64,000 nucleotides of DNA from Blasia pusilla (GCA_050084515.1 CM114273.1:43834001-43898000); one strand, 5' to 3'; counted from the first letter of the stretch, positions 31,604 through 42,415 are shown. The notes: generated from the letters alone by a model not told the origin. A program made the numbers and translations.

Positions 31604-31880
31604 GACGTATGTCCGTGGAAGTTCGTCCGCCCAGGGGAAGGACTTGTCCATGTGGATCCCACCTTCTTTCTCATTCCCCCTACTTGCCTTTTTGTTCTAT
31701 ACTCTCCCGTTTCTTCCTCCCTCCACCTCCACTCCCTCCCCCCTTATTGACCCACTCGCCCTTACCCTGCCTTCTTTCAAGAACTATAAAAGTGTGGGTC
31801 CTACCTCTTACAATCCATGTCGGTGAACATGTCCACCCTTGTCCGTCTTAGGAATGGACTTGTTAGTTTTTGTGCAACCA
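31604..31880 (-). mobile_element. Short non-autonomous repeat, family D
   Basis: Read on the minus strand, the order is GCACAAAAACTAACAAGTCC, GGACATGTTCACCGACATGG, GGGTAAGGGCGAGTGGGTCA, GGGAGGAAGAAAC, GGCAAGTAGGGGGAATGAGA, then CACATGGACAAGTCC. The same order appears at 47455-47672 on the plus strand (GCACAAAAATGGACAAG ... GGCAAGGGCGATCGGGGCAA ... GGCAAGTGGGGGAGGGGAAT). Length about 270 bp, no coding capacity. Probably a MITE. A CTATAAAAG box lies in the plus strand at 31785. Confidence 0.65.
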
Positions 31881-32178
31881 TGCTTGAGTTCTTCTCAAAT
31901 TTTGCCTCATGTTTGGTTATGATCTCTTACACCACAATCATTATCATTTGAGACTCGAGGGACTTATGTGAAATCTTCACATAGGTTCCTCACCTCCCCA
32001 TAAGGTCCAACCACTTGCCTTCTCTAAGTATGCCACATAAACGGATAAGATGGTCCAATAAACGAAGTATGTTACATGATAATATTTTAAATTAGATCTT
32101 AAAGAGTGAACAATGAAAGAATATCAAATTCATGATAGAAAAAAAAGCGTCAACGCAGTATGTAGAAAAAGCCTTGCA

Positions 32179-32411
32179 CATATTCATCCTCTAGCTATGT
32201 CAAGGAGGGTAGGAGTCGAGTTAAGCAAGGAGGAGTACTTGGGCAAAATTCAGGTCACAAGACCAGCTAATAACAAGGGGAGAATTTGTCCACTATGCCA
32301 GAGCCTCTTGTACAGTGGATAGGGGACACATTGAGGTTTTATTCTTTCTTCCAAGGAGGGGTCACGGTTATCTAACTCGACCTCGGGTTAGAAACTCCGA
32401 GGATGAATAGG
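32179..32411. mobile_element. Small inverted-terminal element, CCTATTCATCC family
   Basis: The left end CATATTCATCCTCTAGC and right end CTCCGAGGATGAATAGG form the same inverted termini as the composite at 9552-30451. The interior shares AGTCGAGTTAAG and a GAGAATTTGTCCACTATGCC-AGAGCCTCTTGTAC block with the copy at 45925-46167 (GAGGAGTTGCCCATTGTGCT-AGAGTCTCCTGCAC). About 233 bp. Non-coding. Confidence 0.75.
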
Positions 32412-33741
32412 TGAGATGGAAAAAATAAACAAATAAAAACACAAACTAAAAAGCTGAGCTCCTTACACTCCTCTGGGGATTATCGAAACAAAAACCGTTA
32501 GCACTCCTCTTGCCTAAACATCCTCACGTTAGTCCAAGAAGGGTTGAAAGCGAGTTATAGTTGAAAGAGGAGCTCTTCATCAAAACCCAATTTCTTAGCG
32601 AGAATTAGAAGGATCCATTGATCTAAAAGGAAGGCTTCGACCATTACATGGCGAAGCCCTTCAAAGTAATCGATATTACTTCGAGGACTTTGTCTTCCTC
32701 CCTAGCGACCCATGATTAAGGTGACTCAAGTTTAGGATACTTGAGCACAAACGTCCACTCCGGGGCGACGAAGAACGGGTTAGAGGACGGATATAGGGGA
32801 TTCTCCTTACAAAAGTTTTGCATCGGGACGGGGGCGATCTGAGCAGCAGCCGGTCACCTTCGGCTCAAGGCGGGCAGTCGTCGGTCGGTCGGTCGGTCGG
32901 GCAGCCCGCACGTCCCGGCCCACCCCATCGCCAGCGGTCGTCGATGCCGGACGACGGGGATCGAACGGGGAGGCTCCTTCCCATGCAGGGCTCTCCGGGG
33001 GTAAGAAGCACTCGGGGGCGGCTGCACAAGTAGTCCCGGCGTCGAGGAGCGGACCTGGAGCGGAGGACGAGCCAGGGTCCTCCTCACCTCAGGGAGCAGA
33101 GCGTTTTATTCTAGCGAATATGTTTTTTTTATTCCACGGAAACCGCTAGTGCCATGAACTGAAACGATTCGGCGTTCCGTCGACGTCCGGGACGGCACGG
33201 GGGACAGTTTCGCGGCGCGAGAGCGATGGGTGACGAGGGCGTGGAGGTGTTGGGGGACAAGGTGGCAAAAGCTGCTGTTGCATGTTGCCGCGGGGGGTCC
33301 CTGCGCGGAGGGAGGACGGGACTCGGGAGGGTATGGCAAGCGGGATCTCCGGTGCGGGGAGTGCGATTTGGGGACGGTGTTTCCTGGAAGATTCCTTAGT
33401 TAGATCCGTGGCTTCCCGGAAGTTGGCCGTCGGGCGACATGCCGAGGACAGAGCGAGCGGAGTATGGATGGCGCTAAGTGAGTACCGAGATGGGTTGCGA
33501 CGAGTGATTGCGGGAGGCGACAACTGGCGGACACTGTGTGTGTGACGGCTCACGTGAGATAGTGGCTACTTCCGTGCGTGTTGTCTCCATCACTGCTGCG
33601 TCCGTTGGTCTCGCTTCTTCTGCTCCTCATCCTCCGCCTTCTGCAGTTGCACTCCCGCTGGACCGGGTAGCTCGCGCCGTGGCTTCTTCGGCGGGGAGTG
33701 AGGGGACGAAGCCTGACCGAGCGAGTTTTAGAGAGAAAGAA
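32412..33741. other. Mixed intergenic DNA, GC-rich from 32.8 kb, no gene recognised
   Basis: 32750-33740 is GC-rich with a (GGTC)n run at 32883-32899. Several overlapping open frames on both strands have no recognisable domain and strong Arg/Ser/Pro bias, as expected from GC-rich non-coding DNA. The strand and frame of any real gene cannot be decided. Confidence 0.4.
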
Positions 33742-33816
33742 ATGAGGAGGGGGTAAAATAAAGGTGCACTTCTATAAAAACGTGTGAAGTGCACCTTTAT
33801 TTTACCCCCTCCTCAT
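33742..33816. repeat. Perfect 30 bp inverted repeat (hairpin)
   Basis: The arm ATGAGGAGGGGGTAAAATAA (to GGTGCACTT, 33742-33771) is exactly repeated in inverse at 33787-33816 with a 15-base loop. A third partial copy, AAAGGTGCACT, follows at 33818. The perfect match in decayed surroundings suggests a young inverted duplication. It abuts the LINE-like fragment at 33820-34030. Confidence 0.95.
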
Positions 33817-33819
33817 AAA

Positions 33820-34030
33820 GGTGCACTCATCGGAAGTACAAAAGAGGGGACTCAAAGAGTCCAAATCTGAAGGCCACAACAAGACCAGAAAAGGAAAGAG
33901 GGGCATTCCCTTTCTAACGACAAAATTCACCAACAGCAGAGACAATATCAGCAACAACAAGAGAGCTATGACTGCTACTAAGTGGGCTTCTAGCGCCGAC
34001 GTCTCCCACATCCTGAGCCCGGGGTGGGAA
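33820..34030 (-). pseudogene. LINE-like 3' fragment, sister of 40490-41259
   Basis: The plus strand shares, in order, GGGCATTCCC, ACCAACA-AGAGACAATATC, ACAACAAGAGAGCTATGACT, GCTACTAAG, GGCG/GACGTCTCC and CCTGAGCCCG with 40595-40720. This corresponds to the extreme 3' end of the retroelement piece at 40490-41259. No coding part of use remains. A 20 bp word, TCTTTCGTCGTTGGAAGACT, is tandemly repeated just after it (34048 and 34090). Confidence 0.6.
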
Positions 34031-36063
34031 AAGAGGTTTCCATATTTCTTTCGTCGTTGGAAGACTGGTGGTTTTAACGCAATACGCGGTCTTCTTTCGT
34101 CGTTGGAAGACTCAAGCTGTTTTTGAAAAGAACGATGGTTTCTTCAGGACTAATCAGGTCCATCAGTTCCACACCAAACCTTCACAATAATAATAGTAAA
34201 AAAAAATAATTAAAATAATATTTTTCAATCTTTATCAGAGGACGAAAAGGTGGGCAGAGTGATCGATTACCCACTTCCCCTAAGCCCCTTGGAACGACCC
34301 TTCGGCGGCAGCACGCAAAAAATGAAGACCTTCAGTCAAGTTTAGCGGTGGTGCTCACTCGCTCTCTGTGTTGCGCGTGCTCTGCAACCTTGCCAGCCAG
34401 CCAGCTAGCTTGAATCGACGCCATAGCGGCGCACGCAGTACGCGGTCGTCACACGTGGCATGCACTACGCTGTCCCCCTTGATTTCTGCCGGCGATCCAG
34501 CCATCTTTACATGTACTCGGAACTTCACGTAGGAGAAGAAGAAGCCATTCTTTTTTTCTTCTCTCTCTCTCTCTCTCTGTTGTAGAACCGTGCACGGTCG
34601 CAAGGCCACAGGACGCGCACTACTTTAGTCCCTCTGGGCTGAGTCAGTGAAAGTGACTGACTGGGATACGGACGCCACGACGCGAACGAAGGACCGGTAA
34701 CGCGGTCTAGTCGATCCCAGTCGGGGACCGTCGCGACATTAGTCGACCGGTCCGCTCCGATCAGAAGGGGCCTCGCGACAGCGACTGGCGGAATATCAAG
34801 ACTGTGCCGTGTCGTGAAATATGGGGCGGGATCCGGCCTTCCGACAGGGTGCCGCCTGACTTATAAGCCTGAAACCCTTTGTTTCGAGTCGCCGGAGCCC
34901 TCTGCCGAAGGAGCTGAATTCTGTGGGGCTGCAGTAGTAGTAGTAGTAGTAGTATCCATTCCTGTGAAGGAGTCCGGCTTCTCGCTCGATGCTCGCAGTT
35001 TCAAGGCGGGGCCTTTCGGGAGAATCAATCAGAGGTGCCTGTGTCTGCGCGCCCGTGTGCGTAGTCTGGTGGAAATCTCTGTGCGTGCGGTTGGCATGAA
35101 GGTGAATACGGTGATGTTTACTTGCCGTCGCGATTAGGTTGGGGGCTCGTAGAGTGTTTCTTCTTTGGATCTGATCCGATCACATAGAGAGAGAGAGAGA
35201 GAGAGAGAGAGGAGGGCGGGGGGGGGGGGGAAGGGATGTGAGCGGTTTCTGGATGGCAGCGCTCTCCTGTGCCGCAGGTCGTTCAATCACAGAGGAGGCA
35301 GGGTTGTGAATCGAGGTTTCGCGGGGTGCGAGGAGAGGTTGTGGCATTGGCTCGAGGATATATGGCAATTGCTGCCGGTAGTAGAGAACAGGCAGTCCTA
35401 TCCATCGTCACACATCTGGCAAACGCGGGAAGTGATTTTCGGGAGCTTTTTGATGATCGGTAGGTTTTCCCTAGCTCTTTTGCTTTCCTTCCCTATTCCC
35501 TGCCGTCCCTCTCCTCCCGTCTTCTCCTCACTTCCCTTCCCTTCCCTTCCCTTCTTTTCCCTTCCCTTCCCTGGGGGCTGACTCTGCAATCCAAGGATCT
35601 TCTCGTACTCACAGAGTGTGGATTTCTTCTTCCTTCGGTCGAGCATCCTCCAACATAGTCCAATCGACCGACCGTCTGCAGGCTTGCAGGGCACCTTGCT
35701 GGAAGGTGTGTCCCGTCCCTAATCTGGCCCCGATCTGTTGATCTGTCGCTGCATCTCTAGAGGCACGCCCTAGGGACCTGGCTGTCTGCGTTGCATGGAG
35801 AGATTGCAACCCCATCTCAGGGTACATGTGGGGCTTAGTTGTTCTTCCTCGCTCCTTTGAGCGCAGGAGCTGCTGAGTGCGAGGGCTTACTGTTGTGGCG
35901 AGTGTTGTCTTCTCTGTTTGAACTTTCTGGCGGGGCAGCTTTGTAGATGCATTCAGGAAGCAAGTGTGATTCATGGAAGTGGTGTCTGTGCAACTGCTCA
36001 GGTTTCATTGGAGGTAATCAGCTGATGTGGGGGTGAAGAGAAGAGAGGGCAGTGGTAGTCACG
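34031..36063 (+). promoter_or_regulatory. Upstream region and probable 5' leader of the STOP1-like gene
   Basis: GC-richer DNA with promoter-like features: a TTATAAGC box at 34861, (GTA)6 near 34937, a CT run at 34560, (GA)n at 35186-35211, directly followed by a run of about 13 G (35219-35231), and CCCTTCCCTT repeats at 35530-35570. An in-frame TGA at 36034 lies before the start codon, so the protein does not extend upstream. Candidate splice donor and acceptor pairs exist (GGTAGGTTTT at 35459, CTTGCAGGG at 35686), so an intron in the leader is possible. The exact transcription start cannot be read. Confidence 0.45.
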
Positions 36064-38139
36064 ATGATGCAGCAAGGAGGGCAGGGATCGGAAGGGCGGC
36101 ACCCATCCAGTCCTCGAGGTTCTGGTGGCAATAGCATGTCCAAATTTTCTCTTCTTGGGCAGCAGTTGACATCTTACGGGTCTGCGTCGCAACACCATCA
36201 GAATCACCAGAGTGCTGTTTCCCCCACCAACATGGGTTTCTCCCTCGGAATTCACTCGCAGCCTTTTGCACAGGGTCACGGACAGCCTCAATCACAAACT
36301 GCTGGCAGTGGTGGCGTCAATGATAACGGAGGAGGATTTGCCAACCTTCAGAATGTCAATTCTCTAGGATCAGTGCAGGGCTTCAACGGAAACCACCAGC
36401 TTTTCATCGGGAACCAATTGCAACCGGGAGGGGATCTTTTGAAAGGCTCTCTACCCGTGAATATGCAGAACTCGTCTCCTGAGGCGATCATGAATGCTCT
36501 TTCCGTCATTCAGCAGAAGATTGGGCAGCTACAGGCCATCGTTCCTCTTCTGGCACAGGGTGCAGGAGGGCCTGTGAGTACCCCTCTCGTTCAACAGCAA
36601 ACGGCTGCAGCTGCGGGAGCTGTGAACATGATTTCGCAGCTGGCTGCTGTTGCTGCGGGAATGTTCCCTCCTAACCAGGTACCGCAGCAGAACATGTCCG
36701 TCCCTTCACAGTCCATTTCGGATGCACAGCTTGGACAGCTCTTCGGACAATCCAACGCGCAAGGTTTCAACTTTTTCCAGCAAAATGGCTCCCAATCTAT
36801 GAACAACTCCGTAGGCAATGCGATGGGAACTTCTTTCAATGGCCTGCAGGGAGGCAGCGTGGGAAACAACATGGCCATGGGGAATTCTGGGAACTTGAGC
36901 GTCAGCGGGGCTGCCGGCATCCCGAACTTGGCGGCTAGTCCTCCAAACCAGAGTTCAGGGCTTGGGGCTCCCGGAGGCTCTTCAGGTCTGAGTTGCCAAT
37001 CTTTTGGAGGGTCAGGGGGAGAAATCGGGGGGGGTGTTGCCAACAGTGCGGGTCTGGGCATCCGTAAGAAGCATGGAGGTGTCTTCAACAACCAAATGTC
37101 GAGCGCGATTACGAGGGGGGGAGCCATTGGGAATAATCCCCAGATGAGCAGCGAAAGCGCTCTTCTGAATCGACCGCCGTTAAATCCAGGACCCATCACC
37201 GCTTCGCCTGTGGAAGACCATGATTCCACTGGTCGGGCAGGTAGAGACGAAGACGACGACGGAGATGGGGAGAACCTGCCACCGGGATCCTATGAACTCG
37301 TAGAGATGGACGCCATGGAAATCCTGGCCGAACATACTCACTTCTGCGAAATTTGTGGCAAGGGTTTCAAGCGAGATGCCAACCTCAGAATGCACATGAG
37401 GGGCCACGGAGACGAGTACAAAACTCCAGCAGCCCTAGCAAGACCTGACAAAGCCTCTCATGAGATGTCCATGATAAGGCCAAGACGCTACTCCTGCCCT
37501 TACGTGGGGTGCAAGCGTAATAAGAAGCACCGGAAATTCCAGCCGCTGAAGACGATGCTGTGCGTCAAGAATCACTACAGGAGAAGCCACTGCCCGAAAA
37601 TGCTGACCTGCAACAAGTGCAAAACCAAGAAATTCTCCGTCATGGCAGATTTGAAGACCCATGAGAAGCACTGCGGTTGTGATAAATGGCAGTGCTCTTG
37701 TGGAACTACCTTCTCCCGCAAGGATAAGCTCATCGGGCACATTGGGCTATTCGCGGGACACACGGCTGCCATGCCGCTGAACGACACGGAGAGTCCTGGT
37801 GGTCTGGATGCGTCTGAAATCGGCTCCAGCAACGCGTCGGGCATGGGGCTCTCGGGGACCAATTCCGGCTTTGCTCCAAGCAACGGTCTGGGATTGAATC
37901 CCAGGACTGCAGTAGGAATGGGATTAGGCGGACTGCAAGGTCTGGGCGGTCGAGCCGCTGGGAGCCTTTCATTAGCGGAGGATGGCAGTGTGGGTTCAGA
38001 CAATGGGGCATCTGCGAACACATTCAATCAATCGGGAGGAAACCTGTCACCTGGTTCGTCCATGTTGCAGGGCCTTTTCACCAGCAACTTCTTGCAGGGC
38101 TCCAACGGAGGAAGCAACTCCTCCGATGGGCTGCACTAG
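36064..38139 (+). CDS. STOP1: STOP1-like C2H2 zinc-finger transcription factor
   Basis: An intact single-exon gene of 691 codons from ATG 36064 (an in-frame GTG lies 12 bases earlier; a TGA at 36034 bounds the frame). The C-terminal half carries the STOP1/ART1 zinc-finger block at residues about 428-565. It has a classical finger ([21 protein letters not shown]), then [39 protein letters not shown], and [20 protein letters not shown]. In Arabidopsis and rice this nuclear factor activates genes for tolerance to protons and aluminium. Upstream lies a Gln/Gly/Asn/Ser-rich, probably disordered region of over 400 residues, with a short helical stretch around residues 140-168 ([20 protein letters not shown]). 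The tail after 565 is Gly/Ser/Asn-rich. At 691 residues it is longer than Arabidopsis STOP1 (about 500), the excess lying in low-complexity parts. It is the only convincing host gene here. Confidence 0.96.
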   Translation: MMQQGGQGSEGRHPSSPRGSGGNSMSKFSLLGQQLTSYGSASQHHQNHQSAVSPTNMGFSLGIHSQPFAQGHGQPQSQTAGSGGVNDNGGGFANLQNVNSLGSVQGFNGNHQLFIGNQLQPGGDLLKGSLPVNMQNSSPEAIMNALSVIQQKIGQLQAIVPLLAQGAGGPVSTPLVQQQTAAAAGAVNMISQLAAVAAGMFPPNQVPQQNMSVPSQSISDAQLGQLFGQSNAQGFNFFQQNGSQSMNNSVGNAMGTSFNGLQGGSVGNNMAMGNSGNLSVSGAAGIPNLAASPPNQSSGLGAPGGSSGLSCQSFGGSGGEIGGGVANSAGLGIRKKHGGVFNNQMSSAITRGGAIGNNPQMSSESALLNRPPLNPGPITASPVEDHDSTGRAGRDEDDDGDGENLPPGSYELVEMDAMEILAEHTHFCEICGKGFKRDANLRMHMRGHGDEYKTPAALARPDKASHEMSMIRPRRYSCPYVGCKRNKKHRKFQPLKTMLCVKNHYRRSHCPKMLTCNKCKTKKFSVMADLKTHEKHCGCDKWQCSCGTTFSRKDKLIGHIGLFAGHTAAMPLNDTESPGGLDASEIGSSNASGMGLSGTNSGFAPSNGLGLNPRTAVGMGLGGLQGLGGRAAGSLSLAEDGSVGSDNGASANTFNQSGGNLSPGSSMLQGLFTSNFLQGSNGGSNSSDGLH

Positions 38140-39349
38140 TTTCTGACGACACCTTCTGTGAGATATGAGGGCCCGGGATGGGGGGAAAGTCCGCTGGATT
38201 GCGAGGAGGGTGGGATTGAGCCGCCGCAGATTTGCTCCTCGCGTCACAAACACTGGAGGATCCGTCTGTGATTGACGAGGGTCGAACGGAGGCCGGAAAC
38301 AGGCTCTACTGATTCGTGCAACTTAACAGCAGTGTGATTTTTGCCAATCTTTCTGTTGTTCTTCAGTGGAACATGCTGGCAGCTCTCTCCCACTTCTTCT
38401 TGGAATATGCTCACTGGTCTTGCAGCAGCCGGTGCTCGAGCTGGAGAAAAGTTCGTTTATTCAAGGGGTGGTGGTATGACAGGGCTGGCAGAGTTCAATT
38501 GCAGGAGTCGGGTAAGTCTGAGCTTGAGCTCTACTTCAATTACGAAGCAGACTATGTACTGAGGGATACATATCTCTAGGAGAGCGCCCTGTTTACTGTG
38601 GAAAGTTTTGCCTTAGTCGGTGCGTTTCTGAACCATTCTTTGCAGGAAGTGTGGGTGGGTGGGGGAGGAGAGGGAGGGAGGGAGGGAGGGAGAGACGGGG
38701 GGGTTTGAGGTCATCGACATTGCTAGACTTGAGCATATAGGGTGTAAATAATGCTAGGGCAGTGCATAGTTTGAGGGAGCAGAGAATGTAATTTGACCCT
38801 CCACATGAGATGTCTGAACAGAGGAGCTAAGTTAATTGAAATTGTATCGTGGTCGGGAATGACCTGCATTTAAGCATATCAGGTAAAGTAGGTACCAAAG
38901 TAGAACTGGAGAGAAGATGTGAGCGGTATCGACGAGCTCCAGCTCCGTTGATCGAGGTATCGTTTTCTTGACTATGTCAATTCTTTGGGGGCTGTACAGA
39001 AGACATTATCTCTCTTGGCCTGATCTGTAGAGAGAGCCAACCTCTCTATATCTGTAGGAGCGAGTAGGATCGATGGAGACCCTCGGAGGTCACTTCCAGT
39101 CAATCCTACAACTCCTTATTATGGCTGATTTTAAGTTTCTTTTCCTTACCTTCTTTCGTCAACGCTTCCTTTCCACTTTTTGAATATCGGTCAGCCTTGG
39201 CTCTCACTTGCATCATTATTCTCAGCAATTAGGATGTATTTCTGGAGTTTGCACAAGCCTTTTGCAAAGCAGTAGCCCATTCTGTGACTAGACTTTCATC
39301 ATGCACAGCCATGACTAGATCTCATCAGTAGCAGCAGAAGTCAGCCTTT
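38140..39349 (+). other. Probable 3' UTR and downstream region of the STOP1-like gene
   Basis: Follows the TAG stop at 38137-38139. It contains the G-rich tract at 38652-38703 and AT-rich stretches such as GTGTAAATAATG (38740) that could serve for polyadenylation. Small frames between 38316 and 38579 look incidental. The transcript end cannot be fixed from sequence. Confidence 0.45.
38652..38703 (+). other. G-quadruplex-capable tract in the STOP1 3' region
   Basis: Runs of three or more G are separated by one to five bases: GGGTGGGTGGGGG, then five GGGA repeats, and GGGGGGG. More than four G-tracts lie within 52 bases on the sense strand, enough for an RNA or DNA G-quadruplex. It lies about 510 bases after the stop codon. 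Confidence 0.7.
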
Positions 39350-39935
39350 TGGACGATCTTTCAACTCACCACACCCTACTACGCGTTGTTTGCAAGCAGT
39401 GCTTGACTTTTGTAGGTTGCTTGCTCTCACCTCCCGTGGACGATTTGTCAACTCACCTCACCCACACCCTACTAAACGTTGTTTTCAAGCCGTGCTTGAC
39501 CTGACCTTCATAGCTCTCCTGGTTTGTAGGGTGCTTGCTCCCTTGGACGATCTCTCAAACTCAACCACACCCTATACTACGCGTTGTTTGCGAGCTCTGC
39601 TTCTCTCCTGGTTCGTGGGGTGCTTGCTCCTTGCTCCCAACTCCCTTGGACGACCTCTAAACTCATCCACACCCTTTTACGAGTTGTTTGCAAGCTCTGC
39701 TTGACTTGGATAGCTCTCCTGCTTCGTAGGGTGCATGGTCCCAATTCCCTTGGACAATCTCTGAACTCACCACACCCTTTTACGAGTTGTTTGGACGCTC
39801 TGCTCGACCTTTACAGCTCTCCTACTTTGTAGGGTGCATGGTCCCAACTCTCTGGGACGATCTCTCACGTCACCACACCCCTATAGGCGGTATTTTTAAG
39901 CTCTGCTTGACCTTCATGACTCTCCTCTTTCTCTG
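39350..39935. repeat. Minisatellite, six degenerate units of about 95-108 bp
   Basis: Each unit holds CACCACACCCT-ACTACGCGTTGTTTGCAAGC-CTGCTTGAC-CTCTCCT-GTAGGGTGCTTGCTC-CCTTGGACGATCTCT. The CACACCC word recurs at about 39371, 39462, 39560, 39667, 39770 and 39873. Divergence is moderate and unit length varies. Short frames crossing it (LLRRV, ASSASLL repeats) are by-products. It begins about 1.2 kb after the STOP1 stop codon. Confidence 0.9.
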
Positions 39936-40489
39936 GGCGATTGACCCCTGACGAGTTGTGGAGGCAGTCTGTCAGGCGACTGGAATTGGAGCGCCAGCCG
40001 TGAAGTGATGGGATTGACTATTCGACACGTCTTCGAGTTGCGCGTGAGCACTCACTCATGCTCGTGCATGGGCGTGAGCTCGTCTCGTCTCTCGCCGTGT
40101 TAGTGATGTAAAGGTAGAATCTTTGGTGTCAAGACCGACCGGACTTTTGGGTACTCTGCGTAGGGCGCCCCCTTTTTGAAGCAAGTTAATGGTTTTAGTT
40201 GGACGACTTCGCACACACCCATTGGAGTAGCACTGGGCAGCCTAGTCAATCTACAGGAGTCCGGCATGACGCCATTGCTTGCGTCAGCAACACACCGCTG
40301 AGTGACGTCCGGGAAATGTCGCGTTGTGGAGAAAGGTCCGGGAGACACGGTTCAGAGCGCTCGCGGTGGGCCCACAGTACGTTCGGCGCCGACATGTCAA
40401 CCACGTATTCGAGTGCCGCTTACGTGCTTAACCGCCACAACACGTTCTTTAGTTCTGCCATATGTCCAGTTCATAAAGGAAAAATAAAA
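39936..40489. other. Intergenic, nothing recognised
   Basis: Moderately GC-rich. One open frame (40199-40615, +) has no recognisable domain and overlaps the LINE-like fragment on the opposite strand, so I treat it as chance. Confidence 0.4.
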
Positions 40490-41259
40490 TATATATATGT
40501 AGAAAAAGGATGGGAAACCCATCCCGATAAAAAGAGGGGGCATGGAGACCTAAAAAATAGACCTCAAGAGGCCGGAATCGGCCCTGAGGAGAAAGAAAAG
40601 GGCATTCCCCCCTAATGACCAAAATCACCAACAATAGAGACAATATCCGTAACATCTAGAGAACTATGACTACTACTAAGCGGGCCGCAAGCATTGGCGT
40701 CTCCAACCGCCTGAGCCCGTCACAGAAGTCTATTTGTCTGGGCATGCTGCAAAGCTATGAAGACCCGTTGCCTACAATGAAGTATCCCAATGGCTAAAGA
40801 CAACCCATTTCTCGACTGGAGATGATGGGCGCAATCCGTAAGGAACGAGTCAAACCTCTCCCCCATCGCCCCGTACATCTCAATGGCTAGGGGGATAAAT
40901 CGATGTCCATCATGAAGTCGATTATAAATGTGGGTCTTCTTGACCGCCGTCGTCGTTGCCTCCGCTCCTTGTAGTAATCTCCCTTGTGCTACCACTTGGG
41001 CTCGCACCGCCTCCCGTGTACGATCCGTCACTACAACATCCGCTACCACCACCTCAGATTCCCTCGTCATGTAGAAATCAACACAGATAAGGGAATCCCG
41101 CTTGGAGTAGTGCATCTCTCTTTGTACATGGAATCCACTCTCCAAAGTAATAGAGAACATATCGTTTGAAGTGCCCTTATCGATTTTTCCTTTCATTAAG
41201 GAAAGGAAAAATCGATAAGGGCACTTCAAACTCAAAAGGTTTTTAATCCACCTCTTCAC
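40490..41259 (-). pseudogene. LINE-like retroelement C-terminal fragment
   Basis: The minus-strand frame 41259-40720 encodes ESEVVVADVVVTDRTREAVR, then HIYNRLHDGHRFIPLAIEMY followed by GAMGERFDSFLTDCAHHLQS, and CRQRVFIALQHAQTNRLL. The pattern D-V-V-V-T-D, K-x-x-x-Y, F-x-PLA-x-E-x-x-G and the closing arginine/alanine-rich helix resemble the segment at the end of some non-LTR reverse transcriptase polyproteins, possibly nuclease-related. After a stop at 40717 the frame goes on briefly, and the 3' end near 40470-40490 is A/T-rich (AAAGGAAAAATAAAATATAT). No reverse transcriptase motif is in the window, so this is a 5'-truncated copy, as is usual for LINEs. The family assignment is tentative. Confidence 0.5.
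41164..41231. repeat. Perfect 31 bp inverted repeat (hairpin)
   Basis: The arm GTTTGAAGTGCCCTTATCGA (to TTCCTTTC, 41164-41194) is matched exactly in inverse at 41201-41231, loop ATTAAG. It lies inside the 5' end of the LINE-like open frame, which therefore reads through both arms. It shares the word GAAGTGC-CCTTAT with the hairpin at 33742-33816 (GAAGTGCACCTTTAT), so both LINE-like fragments are associated with related hairpins. Confidence 0.95.
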
Positions 41260-42069
41260 TAATGGATTAGGAGTTCTCTACTAAATCCTGGCACCCAAAA
41301 TCGTATCACCATTGGATATTTTGAGTAAACTTGACTCCTTATCCCTTGAGGCCTTCAAAAGAAGTGAAGCCTTTCAAAAGAAGAAAACGGCTGCATAATA
41401 GGGGTTTATTTATTCTAGGCGGGTGGGGCACAAAGTAGAGCAATGCAAGTATAACCGATGGAGTTGGGAGTTGATGAGTTCATGGAGTTTCCAAGGCTTA
41501 CTAGATACTTTTATGGTGCTTTGCAGATAGAAATGGGATATTGGCGAAATGAAGTTGGGTTTAGTTTCAAATGAAAGAAATTCCAAGTTTCTATGCAACT
41601 TGTTCTGGTTGTGGTGGGCTAGCTAGCCCAACATAAAATGCACTCCTCCCCTAAATACTTATGTGCCAAAAGTTCCATGGCACAATATTATTGAGGATGT
41701 CATAAACAAAGGTAATCCTAGAAGGCATCCACTTCTAAGTATGACAACTTCCTTCAAATAAAATCCTAGCAATTATTGACAATGGAAATGAAACCCCTAA
41801 ACTAAGTTGCCACCTTAGGGTTGCCTAAAGTTGCCCATATGTGGGATGCTAGCCATCCTAGTTTGAGTACATCTAATGTTCAGTGTCCTCTTTCAACCTT
41901 AGAAGGTGGCCAATTTTTATGTGCCCTAAACGTTTGGGCGTAGAATCGGCCAAGCGTCCCATCCAATGGACCTTATTTACGAAGGACCGAAAGTAATTAT
42001 TTGAGACCAGTTTTTTTCTCCATAAACCGTTGGATAATCATTTTGGGCACAGAAAATAGGTCGTCGCCA
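41260..42069. other. AT-rich intergenic, nothing recognised
   Basis: No coding or RNA signal seen. Short direct words such as GAAGCCTTTCAAAAGAAG recur near 41350-41390. Confidence 0.45.
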
Positions 42070-42415
42070 CCTCCATTTTATAAGAAGTTATTATTATTAT
42101 TCAATAAAGTCCACTCGTGTGGACTAAACAACAATTTGCTCCGTTCCCATTTGTTCCCCGTTGAAAGGAAATGAGTGGCCCTAGGGAGTCGTGGCAACAA
42201 CGAATTCCCGTTTGAAGAAACGGTACCTACGGACGGCTCCCGTTTCTGATTTTTAGGGACGTCCAAACGAGATTTTTATTTCTTCCCGACAATATCGATT
42301 TTTTTTAAAAAAATTTTATAAGAAATTATTATTATTACTCGTGTGGACCGAAGGAAATTTCCTCCGTCCTCGTATTTGTTCCCGTCGGAAGGAAATGAGT
42401 GGCCCTAATAACCGG
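42070..42415. repeat. Direct repeat pair of about 110 bp
   Basis: Copy 1 (42072-42185) and copy 2 (42312-42405) share ATTTTATAAGAAGTTATTAT / ATTTTATAAGAAATTATTAT, then CACTCGTGTGGAC, CTCCGT, TTTGTTCCC and AAGGAAATGAGTGGCCCTA. They are about 240 bp apart and could be ends of a small element or a decayed local duplication. Confidence 0.75.

Noticed and set aside
32854-33545. Possible GC-rich host gene with several long frames
   Set aside because: Frames on both strands are of similar length, composition is biased to Arg/Ser/Pro, and no domain is recognisable.
36591-37229. Long antisense open frame of 212 codons opposite the STOP1 gene
   Set aside because: A mirror of the codon bias of the real gene; no known domain.
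39390-39832. Open frames of 82-104 codons
   Set aside because: They translate the minisatellite units; repeats explain the openness.
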